From Lycocorax pyrrhopterus obiensis (Eukaryota > Chordata > Aves > Passeriformes > Paradisaeidae): a DNA stretch of 64,000 nt. A program made the translations under genes and the position numbers. The DNA lies in assembly GCA_014706295.1 (NCBI GenBank), contig JACSVZ010000008.1, forward strand, positions 1,747,376-1,811,375, in the 5' to 3' direction. The notes beneath the pieces were generated by a model. It saw only the letters and a program-made list of their open reading frames with translations, did no database searches and was not told the origin of the DNA. Shown here one piece after another: positions 51,796 to 63,090 of the stretch (position 1 is its first letter; every line of letters starts with the position of its first letter).

Positions 51796-53639
51796 CTCCT
51801 CAGCAGCCTCACTGATTTTTGGGAGCTCATCAACAGCAGTGTTGAAGACCCCACAGGTAACACTCATTCTGGTGTGTCCCATGCCCAACACCCCTCACAA
51901 TTCACCAGGAGACTATTCCCACCAGACAAATCTCGGACTAAATGGCTTCCAAGCAGTAATTCCCAGTTCTGGCTCTGCTGGGAATGGTGGGTGGGTCACA
52001 CAAGGGCAGCATTTTGAGGCTGGAACCCAAATCCTCTGTGCCAAACCAGCTCATTTCTCAAAGAACAGGGGGTCAGCCAAGTACAGGCAGCAGCTCCAAA
52101 ATTGCTCTTCTCCACCTGAAATGATATTTAAATACTGCCACAGACAACATTTTCTCCCATGCTCCTACCAGGAAGAAACAAAATATTTCATGCTGGATCC
52201 AATTAAGATGCAATCAATTTTAACTGATTCTGCTCTGAGCAGGCATAAATATTTCTCATAAAGGAAGTTAGGATAATTGATTGATTTGGATTAGTAGAGA
52301 GAAAGTGAACTGTATTACAAACTGCTGGGAATTAACTTTGTCCTTGCAAGCATGAAACAACACCAAAGGTCTCTCAGCCTTCAAGTACGTTACAAATCAG
52401 AAAGGAAGAGGAGTTTTTCAAAGAGGGCAGAAATATCCACTTAGCACAGCAGGGATTTAAAGGCTACAACACCAACAACTTCCTACTGCTATACTAACGA
52501 CCCGTCAACTTCGAGTTCCAGACACAGCTCTTGATTTCAGCTGCAAAACGTCCATTTCTGTATTCATGCTCTTGCTTCAAATTCAAAGTCCAAGTTCTCT
52601 TTTTTTGTTTGTTTCCCCCATCGTGATTATTATTTTAACATCAAAAAATGTGCCACACACTTTTCCTTTTTCTTCCCTTTTCCTTTTTCTTCTTTTTTCT
52701 CTTTTGGGTATTCAGTTGTTAATTGAGTCACCACAACTGAGGGCTTGCTAACCAAAACTAGGAGTTTTTCCTTGTCTCCAGCTGGAAATTAACTGCATGA
52801 ACACGGCCAGAGATGGGGCAAAGCCTTGCTAGGAACCAACACACTCGAGTACGTTGTTGTCCCTTCCCTGATGACTGGGAAGTGCTTCCTTAAGCACCCA
52901 CAGAAGATGCACCCTCAAACCTCATCTGACCTTCAGCACAGCCTGGAGCGCTCCTCAGGGTGAGGAAGAGCATCTCAGAGCAATGACCTATTGAGGCTTT
53001 GAGAATGGCCCAAAGGATGAAGGAATGAGGCAACGTCCCTGCTGCAAATCCTTGGAAAGCAGCAGTGCCCCATGCTGCCTCCTGAGCAGAACGAGCTCCA
53101 GCAGTCCTTCACTCTGCTGTTTCCTAAGAGCTGGAATTCCACCTCTGCTCAAAATAAACTCTATGGAAGACTTCTAAAGAGGCTGATTAACACTGGGATC
53201 ACAAAAACATTAAAGCACTAGAAGGTGTTTGGGAGACTCCTCTGCTCACTGAGAGGAAAATCCACTGCTGTCTTTGGAAGAACCCCAGATCTGGCAGAAC
53301 CCCAAACCTCTGTCACTCTGGCTGGTGCAGTGCCAAGCAGGGATGCCACTTCCCAGCTAATGCAAGAAAAGGGAGAAGAGTCTTCTGCAGAGTCAGCACA
53401 TAAAATGCAGACACATCCTGGGGTGGGCAACTTGACCTTCATGGAAACATGCTGGGCTCTAAGAAAGCCGTTCCCACTGTGTGGAGCCAATTCAGTTTGA
53501 ACTCAGCCATTTCAGTTTACCTCAACTCTGGTTGTCAGAGGCATGTGGGGGGAGGGACCGTACTCCTGACACTTGCAGGAGGCAGCCACGAGTGGGGGAA
53601 GCCTCATCTCTGGGGAGACTTCGCCTGGCAACACCCCAC

Positions 53640-54250
53640 ACAAGGCAGGCAGGAGGAGACACTGTGGAGGGGCTTCTCCAGCCAGGTCGCAGAGACATCT
53701 CCAGCAATGGACGGCAAAGAAAGGTTGGACCGGACCAATGGTTCCCTATCCTCGGGCAAACTTTGGGAGGAGCCGAGGGGTATAAAACCCAACTGCGTTG
53801 CTGCTCGCTGGAGGGGGGTTGTTACTGCTGTGGCTGCCTCTGCCCGCTCCCTCCTTTGCCCCGGCCCCAGCCGCCTTCTGGCTCTCCTGCCCTCGCACCT
53901 GCCCTGCCTTCCTGCGACCCTGAGCACCGCCTCGCTGCTTCGCCCTGCGTTCCTGCCTGGGCTGCCTGCATCCTTCCCTGCCGCCCCGATCCAGCCGGGG
54001 CCGTGACCCTGCCCAGGGTCCCGCTCCTCCCGTCCGAGCGCCCACTCACCGCGTGTCCGCTGCCGTCGCCGCGGGAGCCGCGCCCGTGGAGCCGCGCAGG
54101 CTCGGTGGGACCCGGCCCGGCCACAGGCGGGCAGCGGGCACGGCCCTCCCGCCTGGACACCGACAGCACTGCCCTGACTCGCTGGTGGTAACGCCGTCTT
54201 CTTCGCTCTGTCCCCTGTCTCTCCTCTCCCCCAGTCTTTTTCCATTTTCC
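53640..54250 (+). promoter_or_regulatory. CpG-rich segment with CCAAT and TATA motifs, possible LTR or cryptic promoter
   Basis: CCAAT at 53735-53739 and tataaaa at 53781-53787 are spaced like a core promoter on the plus strand. They are followed by about 400 bp of CpG-rich sequence (for example gccgtcgccgcgggagccgc near 54060), unlike the AT-rich surroundings. Long open frames on both strands (up to 236 codons) follow from the high GC content and show no domain. It could be an ERV LTR plus leader (a possible span is about 53544-54367 with ggca on both sides, weak), a CpG island, or the start of an unknown transcript. It is not in the PCDH15 sense direction. Confidence 0.4.
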
Positions 54251-54997
54251 TTTCTTCTTTTCTGTCTCAGATACAATGATTGCCTCGTTTGGCTGCATTC
54301 CGTTCCTGACCATCCATTTTTAAAAGAACTCCTCGCAGTTCCCCACAGTGGAACGCGACACCCACTCAGGCACAGGACCTTGGAACTGCAGTCGGATTCT
54401 ATGAAAGCACCAGCCCAGCATTTAACATTTCTGCAAAAAACCCAAAACCAAACCAAACAAGAACCCCAGCAGAAACCATTAAGAAAAAAGCCAATCCCAC
54501 ACCTCAAATATTTTCCCACTGCATACATTCTGTGCCACTGTTTGCAGCTCCATCCATCACACCCACTGACTGTCCTGCCTGCTTCCTCTGGATTTGCCCA
54601 CTCCTGGCTAGGATACCCTGGCAGGATCAGACCCTGGGGCTCTTTTGTTGCTCCTTCCCATCAGCTGTAACACCACTGTAAATTACTGGCTGCAATTAGA
54701 GGTTTCTGGGGGTAAATGCGATGAAGCAAGGCCTCACCACAGGGGAATGATGACACCTGCTAAGGTTGGTTCATGATGTTCTTCACAGGAAAAAAAACCA
54801 AAGTGTTATGGGGGGATGATTAAGTTTCTCTCATCAAAGGAATAAGACATATTTTCCATTAATTTTAAGGTTGCACAGGCACGTAACCCTCAAGGGAGAA
54901 ATCAACCAAAAAAACCCCAAAACAAAATAATTTGATCAGGCAAAGCAAAACAAATGTTCCAGAAAAGAGAAGCCATTGAACACTAATAGAGATCACA

Positions 54998-55510
54998 GTC
55001 ATAGCTTTGGGTTGGAAGGGACTTTAAAGCCCACCCAGTGCCACCCCTGCCATGGGCAGGGACACCTTCCACTGTCCCAGGCTGCTCCAAGCCCCAGTGT
55101 CCAACCTGGCCTTGGACACTGCCAGGGATCCAGGGGCAGCCACAGCTTCTCTGGGCACCCTGTGCCAGGGCCTGCCCACCCTCCCAGGGAACAATTCCTT
55201 CCCAATATCCCATCCATCCCTGCCCTCTGGCACTGGGAAGCCATTCCCCTTGTCCTGGCACTCCAGGCCCTTGGAAATAGTCCCTCTCCATCTTTGTCAG
55301 TTCCTTCAGGCACTGAAGGCCACAATGAGATCACCTGGGATCTTCTCCTCTCCAGGCTGAACACCCCCAGCTCTCCCAGCCTTTCCTCCCAGCAGAGCTG
55401 CTCCATCCCTCTGACCATCCTGGAGCCTCCTCTGGACTCTCTCCAGCAGCTCCAGGTCCTCACTGTGCTGGGCCTCAGGGCTGGGGCAGCTCTGCAGGTG
55501 GGGTCGCACA
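54998..55510 (-). mobile_element. CR1 LINE fragment, about 510 bp
   Basis: tcacagtcatagctttgggt at its 3' end, the common core, then ggaaatagtccctctccat and tctgcaggtggggtcgcac on the 5' side. Confidence 0.93.
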
Positions 55511-57229
55511 AATGTGAGGCACAGGGAAAGCTGATACCAGAGAAACAAAAGACCTGAGGAGAAACCTGTGACTGACCAAGTCAAGTCCTTGGAAGCAGCT
55601 CAAGATCCTCCATTGTCACCTTTCATAGAAAGCCAAAAATCAGAGCCCTGGTGTAACAGAACATCTCTGTCCAAAGGACAGAAAGGTCAGAAGCACTGAT
55701 TATAAAAACACCCATTTTCCAGCAGGAAAAGGTGATTTAAGCCACGAGATGCTGCTGAAACCCTGCTTACTGACACTGAAACAGAAGACATGCCAAACCA
55801 GTGTTGACAGTTCTGTGCCTCTGGTCCCAGCACGTGGATGTCTCTGGGAAGAGCCAAGAGTGCTCAGATCCCTTGGCAACGGTCCTGAAACAGGGAAAGC
55901 AAACACTGTGCCATTCTTTAATCCCAGTAAATGCACACGTCAGTTGGAGTCTGATCCCAGGAAAAACAATGCAGACAGACAGAGGAGACCAAACGCATGC
56001 TACAGGAGTATAATACACCTATTAACACAGGACAATGGGGAAAAAAGCACACAGAATTGGTTATTTGTATTGAAATTACAAGCCTGGAGAGCAGAGGGAA
56101 TGCAACTTCCCAAGTTTAAATATCCATGGCCTCGTATCACATAAGCCGATTACGAAACGATGAAAATAAACTCGATGAACATTAAATGGATTAAGAGCGA
56201 GTGAGCTGAGGTCTCAAAATGCAACCAGGAGGAAATCCCTGCATCAGCCACGTGTAAATACACAGGTCCAGGTCTGGGAATGGCTTGGAAACGCAGTGTC
56301 CTGACTGGGAAGGGTCTGGACACCACCAAGATGCTGCAGAGCCCCTCTTTCCTTTCGAGATGAAAAGAGCTGCAGGCTTTGAGCGTACTCAGGGCAAATA
56401 CAGAGGTTTGTGCCAGGCCAAATTTTCCTCCAGCATCTCCGTGCCGTCCCTGCTGGACGTGGGACTTTGTCCAGGAGCACTGACACGGGGTGTAGGTGTG
56501 TGACCACAGGATAACGAGGCTGTGCCTGGCATTAGCAGAGGAATAGGGGAACGCTGCGTGGTCCTGTGGGCCAAAACTCGCAAGGCCAAAATAATCTGAG
56601 TCCTTGGAGAGGAGTCCAGCCCAATGAACATATCCCAGAACCTTTGATTTCATCAGAAATGCTCTAAAACTCCCTTTTCCTGTTTCATCAAGCAGAGAGT
56701 GAGGAATGAGGCACCCAGACTTGTGCTGCCTTAAGGCCTCAGGGCAAAAACTGCTTTCACTGTGGAGACCAGCAGCCCAGCAAGCCTGAGTTCCCACCAC
56801 GGGAAGAAGGAAGGCGAGTTCTCTTTCAGGAGGGGGATATTTTCCTTTAAAGGTGGGATACTTCATTTACAAGTCAAATACATTCTTTCAGAAGTGGGAT
56901 ATTTCACTTTTCAAGTGCTGTATCCACAATGGGATGGGATTGTTCGTTAATAATGATGGTGATGACTGGGAAAGTAAACATTGGGAGCTTACAGCAACTT
57001 GATCATTTACTCAACACTTTTCCACCTTGCACTTCTCAGGCTCATCCCTGCACCCACCTGACAGCAAGGTTTGTATTTTGGCTGGAGCTGGAAGGGTGTT
57101 CTCCCTCCCTAATTCCCTGATGGCTTTGATGGGATGAGGCAAGGAAGGGCGAGAGGCTTAGCCCCTCATGGCTTTGTCCTTCTTCTCTGTTTCTGGGTTT
57201 CACCTCACAGACTGCACTCACTGCCAACT

Positions 57230-57277
57230 TTAAATTAGTGCCTGATTTAATTTTTTTAAAAAACAAAAAGGGGGAAT
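57230..57277 (+). mobile_element. ERV internal 3' end with polypurine tract
   Basis: aaaaaacaaaaagggggaat immediately precedes the LTR start at 57278, as a polypurine tract does before a 3' LTR. How far internal sequence extends to the left is unclear; I see no recognisable env or pol there. Confidence 0.6.
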
Positions 57278-57637
57278 TGTGAATGCTAAAAGCCTGGCTG
57301 CAGAGAGATTTCTCAGTTTTCTGACAGTGTCTGTGTGAAAGCCTTGCTTTCTCACGGACACTATGGGAAAACAGTTGGGAGATTTTGTAAACGATGGTAT
57401 TGTTATGGTACCAAGGAGAAAATATCTGAAGTAAGTGTTGTTGGGTTCAGCCAATCCCTCTGGGGGGTGGTTGGTCAGTGAACCAATGACCTTATGTCAG
57501 TCCAGCGTGCTAAGGTATATAAGTGAATTTGTAAATTAATAAAGGGTCGGTTTCTTCTCGTCCTAAACCATCCATGTCACTTTATTCCTCGGTCTCTGCT
57601 TGCTAGCGACAACTCGCAACCCAAAATTAGCCCGACA
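57278..57637 (+). mobile_element. ERV 3' LTR, about 360 bp
   Basis: Starts tgtgaatgctaaaagcctgg. CCAAT at 57483-57487, TATATA at 57516-57521, AATAAA at 57538-57543. The likely end is agcccgaca at 57637. It is related to the LTR at 40301-40667. No matching target duplication is found at the two ends, as expected when the left neighbour is internal provirus sequence. Confidence 0.8.
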
Positions 57638-58500
57638 TCTAAAACTCAGAGTACACAGAGCTACTCCACGGATGCTCGTTATGCTTAAAGGCTAATTAGA
57701 GCTAATAAAAATAATATCAAAATGTTCAGGGCTCTGCCTGGCTGCTGAATGAGAAGGACGGTGCAAATCAGCACTGAAGGGAGAGCAAATGTGTGGTTTT
57801 AATGTATTTTAATGTTTACTAATCCAGCAGAGACATCTGACACCCACCAGGCATGTTTCCAGATAGCAGAAAATTAACAGAGATCATGCCACTAATTATA
57901 AAAACAATAAAACAAAATCAAGGCAGCACATTTTAATTAAAGAATCTTCCCTTTTCATGGGTTTTGTTTGGGTTTTTGTGATCTATGCCATGTCATATTT
58001 CAACAGTAAAAAAAAAGTCCCAACCCAAAGCTTCAATGTGCTGTCAGTTGGGTGAAATTGCCCTTGAAAAAAAGCAGCCACCGTTCCCCATCTGTCTGCA
58101 GAATAAAGGATTAATGAAAGGAAACCCTTAGTCAATTTAAAAATAATGAGCCATCAATATGGAGCTGCTTCAGCTCTATCAAACTGAATTAACAGCTCAT
58201 GGGTTTTGTTTTTTTCGCCTCTGTCTCGTCTCTTTTTTTCAATACAGTTGATACCAAACAGCAAAAATCCTAAATGTCACACTTCCCAACCCATTCCTTG
58301 CCTGGTTATAAACAGGTAACATGTATTAACTTAAGTTGGGCTTAACCTTAACTAAACCAGGAGTACAACTTTCCAGCACCTTTTATTGACACCTCAACTC
58401 CAAGCAGGCATCAACCATGCCAAGGACTTGGGCAAAACCTGGCATAAGCAAAGGCCGTGCCCAGAGCAGCTGCCTTACATGGGATAATTCGAGTTGTAGG

Positions 58501-58963
58501 TGATGCCATGATGATTTTTTGCCTTTTCTTTTAAACTCCTTTTATACCTTTTTTACAACTTCTGTATTCTTAGTGCTTTTTGCCTACATTCTTGGACTTG
58601 TTTGTCAAGCTGGGAGACTCAACATCTTAGAGGTTTCGTAGTCAGGGATCAGTGAGCCCCAGACCCCAAGGTCCTCTCCAGAACACATTTTGTAAACTGA
58701 GATAGAACCATCCAGGGGAAGGTTCCTCGGGGAGGGGGGGCTCACTCGAGCCTCTCATTGGGAATCTTTGATAGATCTGCTAATTAGTAACACCTATAAT
58801 GTGATACCAGATCTTTTGGGGGTGGGCATTGCGGGGTGCATTTTGGCACATTCGACCTGGACGTGGTGCACCTAAGGATCCTTGAAATAAATACCAAGGT
58901 AAAATCCCTTTTTCCCTTCTAACCATGGTTGACTCTTGATTTTAAGACCAGGAAAAGGCATCA
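58501..58963 (+). mobile_element. Solo ERV LTR, 463 bp, with 4-bp target duplication
   Basis: Ends TGATGCC and GGCATCA; flanked by tagg at 58497-58500 and 58964-58967. AATAAA at 58886-58891. It is an inverted copy of the LTR at 48272-48732. A further 10-bp repeat, gggataattc, lies at 58481-58490 and 58966-58975, which may be chance. Confidence 0.93.
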
Positions 58964-59807
58964 TAGGGATAATTCTAATCGTACCCCAGATAAAAACAAC
59001 TGAAACCCCCCAGGTGATGGAGGGAAGAGTTCCCTGAGGATCCTGGGTTTCAGGGAAGCACACCAATCGTCCAGAACAGGCTGTGAGCCCACAGAAGGTG
59101 TCTTCAATCCTGTCACCCCACGCTGGAGTTTGCACAAGCACTGCACAGCCCAAGCAGGCAGAGCCCCACGTAAAGCCATTTATACACAATTTTATCACCT
59201 ATTTCTCCTCTCCCCCTCCACGTTGACCCAGTGAGGCCCAACAAAGCTCATATATTTTGAATTAACGATGAAAAACACGTCCTGCCAATCCACCTCCCGT
59301 GCTGGCATTTACTGGTGCTCGGGAGCTGTTTGTAATCTTGTATTCTAACCACTATCAATTATCATAAAAAGGTTGAAGTCTTCACCTGCTGTTTGATAAA
59401 TAATGCATGAGAGAGCTTAACAACAGGCAAGAAATAGCACTGCCAGATCTTCAACGCTCCATATCCAACCAGCCCTGCTCCCCAGGGACCTGAACAAAGC
59501 CCCTGCTCCAGTGGCAGAGCCTGGGCAAAGAAAGGTGCTTTACAAGAGCCTTTTAAAGAGTTCCACTGATCAAAACCTGGCGTTTGCCCGAGATGTTGGT
59601 AATAAAATAACTGGAATAGCAGGAAGCTGTTAGAACTGGTATCATATGATAGTCCAAGGGGGAAAAATAATGTCTCAATAACCTGAGAGCTCTGTGAGAA
59701 CACTGATTAAACAAAGAGGTATTCCCCCATCTTAATGATTCTAGGAACTCTGCGATTCTAGGAATTCTTCTTGTGGAAACACATATTTCATTCCACTGTT
59801 ACTGAGC

Positions 59808-59880
59808 TTTTTTCTTTATTTTTTTTTGTCAATTTTTCTTTTCTTTTTTTTTCTTTGTCCTCTTTTATGTTTTTTTTAAT
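59808..59880. repeat. T-rich low-complexity tract
   Basis: Repeated T runs broken by single C, G or A. Simple sequence with no gene. Confidence 0.8.
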
Positions 59881-60498
59881 AGACACAGCATCATCCCTCA
59901 GGCCCACCCTCAAGCTACACTACCAGAGAAAAGCAGTGTATCCTTCCCTTTCAGCTCCTCGCAGCCAGAGATCCTTAAAAACCAGAGCCTCCTGTGGGAA
60001 AGGTGGGAGGGATGAACACCCATGGTGACAACACACCTGCAGGAGAAATGGTTTCTCACTGCTGAGATTAATTAAGTGCCTGGAGGGCCTTCGGCAGGAG
60101 CATGAATGCTGAACAAAGGCATGAAACAAACCCCATATGGTCACTTTACAAATTTACCATGGTAAAACATTATGAGTTGATACTTGTGGGATTTGAAAGG
60201 GTTTTAATAACCCAGGGCAGTCCCTCAGCATCTCATGGCAGCTGGAGCTGAAGCAGGAAATCCCCCCCAGGAGCCCGGAGCAAGCACAGGAGGATGAGCC
60301 CAGCCTGTGGATCCCCAGCAAAGAACTCCCCTGTCCTGCTGCACACACAGCTTAGAGGGAAATGCAGATCCTGGTATTCCCAGGCTGGAAAAACCTGGTG
60401 GAACACAGCTGAATGTTGGGAAAACCACAAGATTTTTTTGATCAGAGCTTTGCTTTTACAAGAGAAGTGGGAGAAATTAACTGCGATCCTTCACGGCC

Positions 60499-60545
60499 AA
60501 GGGAAGGCAAGGACAAGGGAAGGCAAGGACAAGGGAAGGCAAGGA
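60499..60545. repeat. Tandem repeat, 16-bp unit aagggaaggcaaggac, about 3 copies
   Basis: Two exact copies (60499-60514, 60515-60530) and a partial third to about 60545. It lies inside a chance open frame. Confidence 0.93.
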
Positions 60546-61014
60546 ATGGATCCAAGGACATTCCTGTTGGAGAGATGGACACTGACAGCCCATTGGGGAT
60601 GTGAGGTCCCACAGGACAACAGGATCTGTGGGACAACAGGCTTAATGTATGCTCTAAGAAGGTCAAGGGGAAAAAATAAACACCAGGAAATTCCTTTAGT
60701 AGATAAGTAACAACAAATGGGCTTTCATTTACCCAATTTAAAAAGGCAAACAAAAACCCCAAACCTTTTCTTTCCCACAAAAACCACAGGGGGAGAACAT
60801 GAGCCTGTAGGAAATCACACCATAAACATCAACCATTTGGTAACTATTTCCTTCCTGCACCGAGCAACTTCTTACTATCTGATGAGACACAGGTTACAAA
60901 AAAACTCGTTCAGTTCTAATCCTAAAAGACAGAAAATTCAAATTTTGCCTCAAATTAGTTGCTAAAGGATCTTGAAGTAGAGATATGGCTATTGTTCTGA
61001 TACAGTAACCACGT

Positions 61015-61135
61015 CATTGAGTGGTTTGGGTTGGAAATGACTCCCCTCTTGTTCCACCCCCTGCCACGGACACCTTCCACTATCCCAGGTTGCTCCAAGC
61101 CCCATCCAACCTGGCCTTGGACACTTCCACAGCTG
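61015..61135 (-). mobile_element. CR1 LINE 3' fragment
   Basis: ttgagtggtttgggttggaa, then accttccactatcccaggtt and ccaacctggccttggacact. A short deletion shortens the gccatgggcagggac part. Confidence 0.85.
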
Positions 61136-61423
61136 GAGAGCCCCTCAGGAGACCAAGCCAAAGCCAGAAGGGAATTCCCCAGGGGTCTCTGGTCTATGGG
61201 GCAAGCAGAAGTAATCCTAGAAAGTGAAACAGATAAAAAGTGACCTTTGACAGACAGATAGGAAGAGCAACTCACAGGCTACAAAACTTAGAAAGAAATT
61301 AGGAACAGTGAATTGCAGTGAGGGACCATCATTCCCAAAGGAATCCCCAAAAGCACTCAGTAAGATTCTTGTTTGTGAAAGGAGTGAGACACAGAGGCGT
61401 TAACAGAGGGAGCAGCCAGGTGA

Positions 61424-61785
61424 AAATCACAGATCATTAATGCTGGAAGAGACCTCTGAGACCATCGAGTTCAACTGTTAACTCAGCACTGCCAAGGCCA
61501 CCACTAACCCATGTCCCCAAGTGTCACATCCACCTGGCTGTGACATTCCTCCGGGGACAGGTGGATTTACCACTGCCCTGGGCAGCTCTGCCAGGGCTGG
61601 ACAACCCTTTCAGGGAGGAATTTTCCCAATATCCAACCTGAGCCTCCCCTGGCCCAGCCTGAGGCCGTTTCCCCTTGTCCTGTCCCTGTTCCCTGGGAGC
61701 AGAGCCCGACCCCCTCCGGCTGCCCCCTCCTGTCAGGGAGTTGTGCAGAGCCACAAGGTCCCCCCTGAGCTTTCTTCTTCTCATC
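61424..61785 (-). mobile_element. CR1 LINE fragment
   Basis: aatcacagatcattaatgct, then ggaagagacctctgagacca, the aggccgtttccccttgtcct body, and ccacaaggtcccccctgagc on the 5' side. Same subfamily as 31867-32445 except for its older 3' end. Confidence 0.92.
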
Positions 61786-62343
61786 AGACTTGAGGATTAT
61801 CCACCAGAGACCTCAGAGAGGGGAAGAAACAGCCCATGGGCCACATCTCAGGCCAGCACTGCATCCTCTCCCCCAGCCCTCTGTATGCTGGGAGGAACTA
61901 TTGGAAAGATTTGCATGCATCAAATAGAGGGTGTGGAGCTGCATGTGAGGGAAAACAGGATCAGCAACCAAAATAAAAGAAAAATAAAAAGAGAACAAAC
62001 AAAAACGATCAAAACACAGAGACACACTTGAAAAGTGAGGTGGTTCTCCCTGCTGCTGCTTTCCTCAGGGATGCCCTTTCCAAAAACTATTAATTCCTTG
62101 CATGGAAGATAATTTGTCACAGAACTGCTCTTCTAAACTTCACCCTGTTGTGAAAGTGACAAAATAATAGGCCAACACCAATCCTCAGCAGAGCATTTCA
62201 GAAGCAACATGTGCCGGGTTTTTCATTGGGCTCGTAAACCATCCCGAGAAATAAAACTTTATGCCTGGTAGCAGCAACGTATAATTATTCTTCTGAAAAG
62301 AATTAATACATATTTGGGCAAAACCCTGGTAAAAAATTAATAG

Positions 62344-63090
62344 ATCATTGAATGGTTTGGGTTGGAAAGGAACTTAAAGATGGTGTAGTTCCACCCCCTG
62401 CCATGGGCAGGGACACCTTCCACTGTCCCAGGCTGCTCCAAGCCCCAATGTCCAGCCTGGCCTTGGGCACTGCCAGGGATCCAGGGGCAGCCACAGCTTC
62501 TCTGGGCACCCTGTGCCAGGGCCTGCCCACCCTCCCAGGGAACAATTCCTTCCCAATATCCCATCCAGCCCTGCCCTCTGGCACTGGGAAGCCATTCCCT
62601 GTGTCCTGGCCCTCCAGCCCTTGTAAAGAGTCTCTCTCCATGTTTCCTGCAGCTCCTTCAGGCCCTGCAAGGCCACAATTTGGTCACCCCAGAGCTTCTC
62701 CTCTCCAGGCTGAGCAATCCCAGCTCTCCCAGCCTTTCCTCCCAGCAGAGCTGCTCCATCCCTCTGATCATCCTGGAGCCCCTCTGGACTCTCTCCAGCA
62801 GCTCCAGGCCCTCCCTGTGCTGGGCCCCAGGGCTGGGGCAGCTCTGCAGGTGGGGTCTCACCTGAGCCCAGGGGCAGAGGGGCAGAATCCCCCCTCCCCT
62901 GCTGCCCACGCTGGGGGCTCAGCCCAGGGCACAGGGGGGTTCTGGGTCCCAGCTCTCACCCACAGCACCCCCAGGTCCTTCCCCAGGGCTGCTCCAGCTG
63001 CTCATCCCCAGCCTGGATTGACCCCAGGGGCTGCCCTGACCCAGGGGCAGCTCCAGCACCTGGCCTGGTTAAACCCCCTGAGATTCTTGC
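62344..63090 (-). mobile_element. CR1 LINE fragment, about 750 bp, the longest copy in the window
   Basis: atcattgaatggtttgggtt at its 3' end, the common core, tctgcaggtggggtctcacc, then an additional 5' part (cagcccagggcacagggggg, ctgctcatccccagcctgga) reaching about 63090. No reverse-transcriptase motif is included. Confidence 0.92.

Noticed and set aside
53449..54313. Frames of 160-236 codons on both strands in the CpG-rich segment
   Set aside because: High GC removes stop codons on both strands; peptides are Pro/Ala/Arg-rich with no recognisable domain, and frames overlap on both strands.
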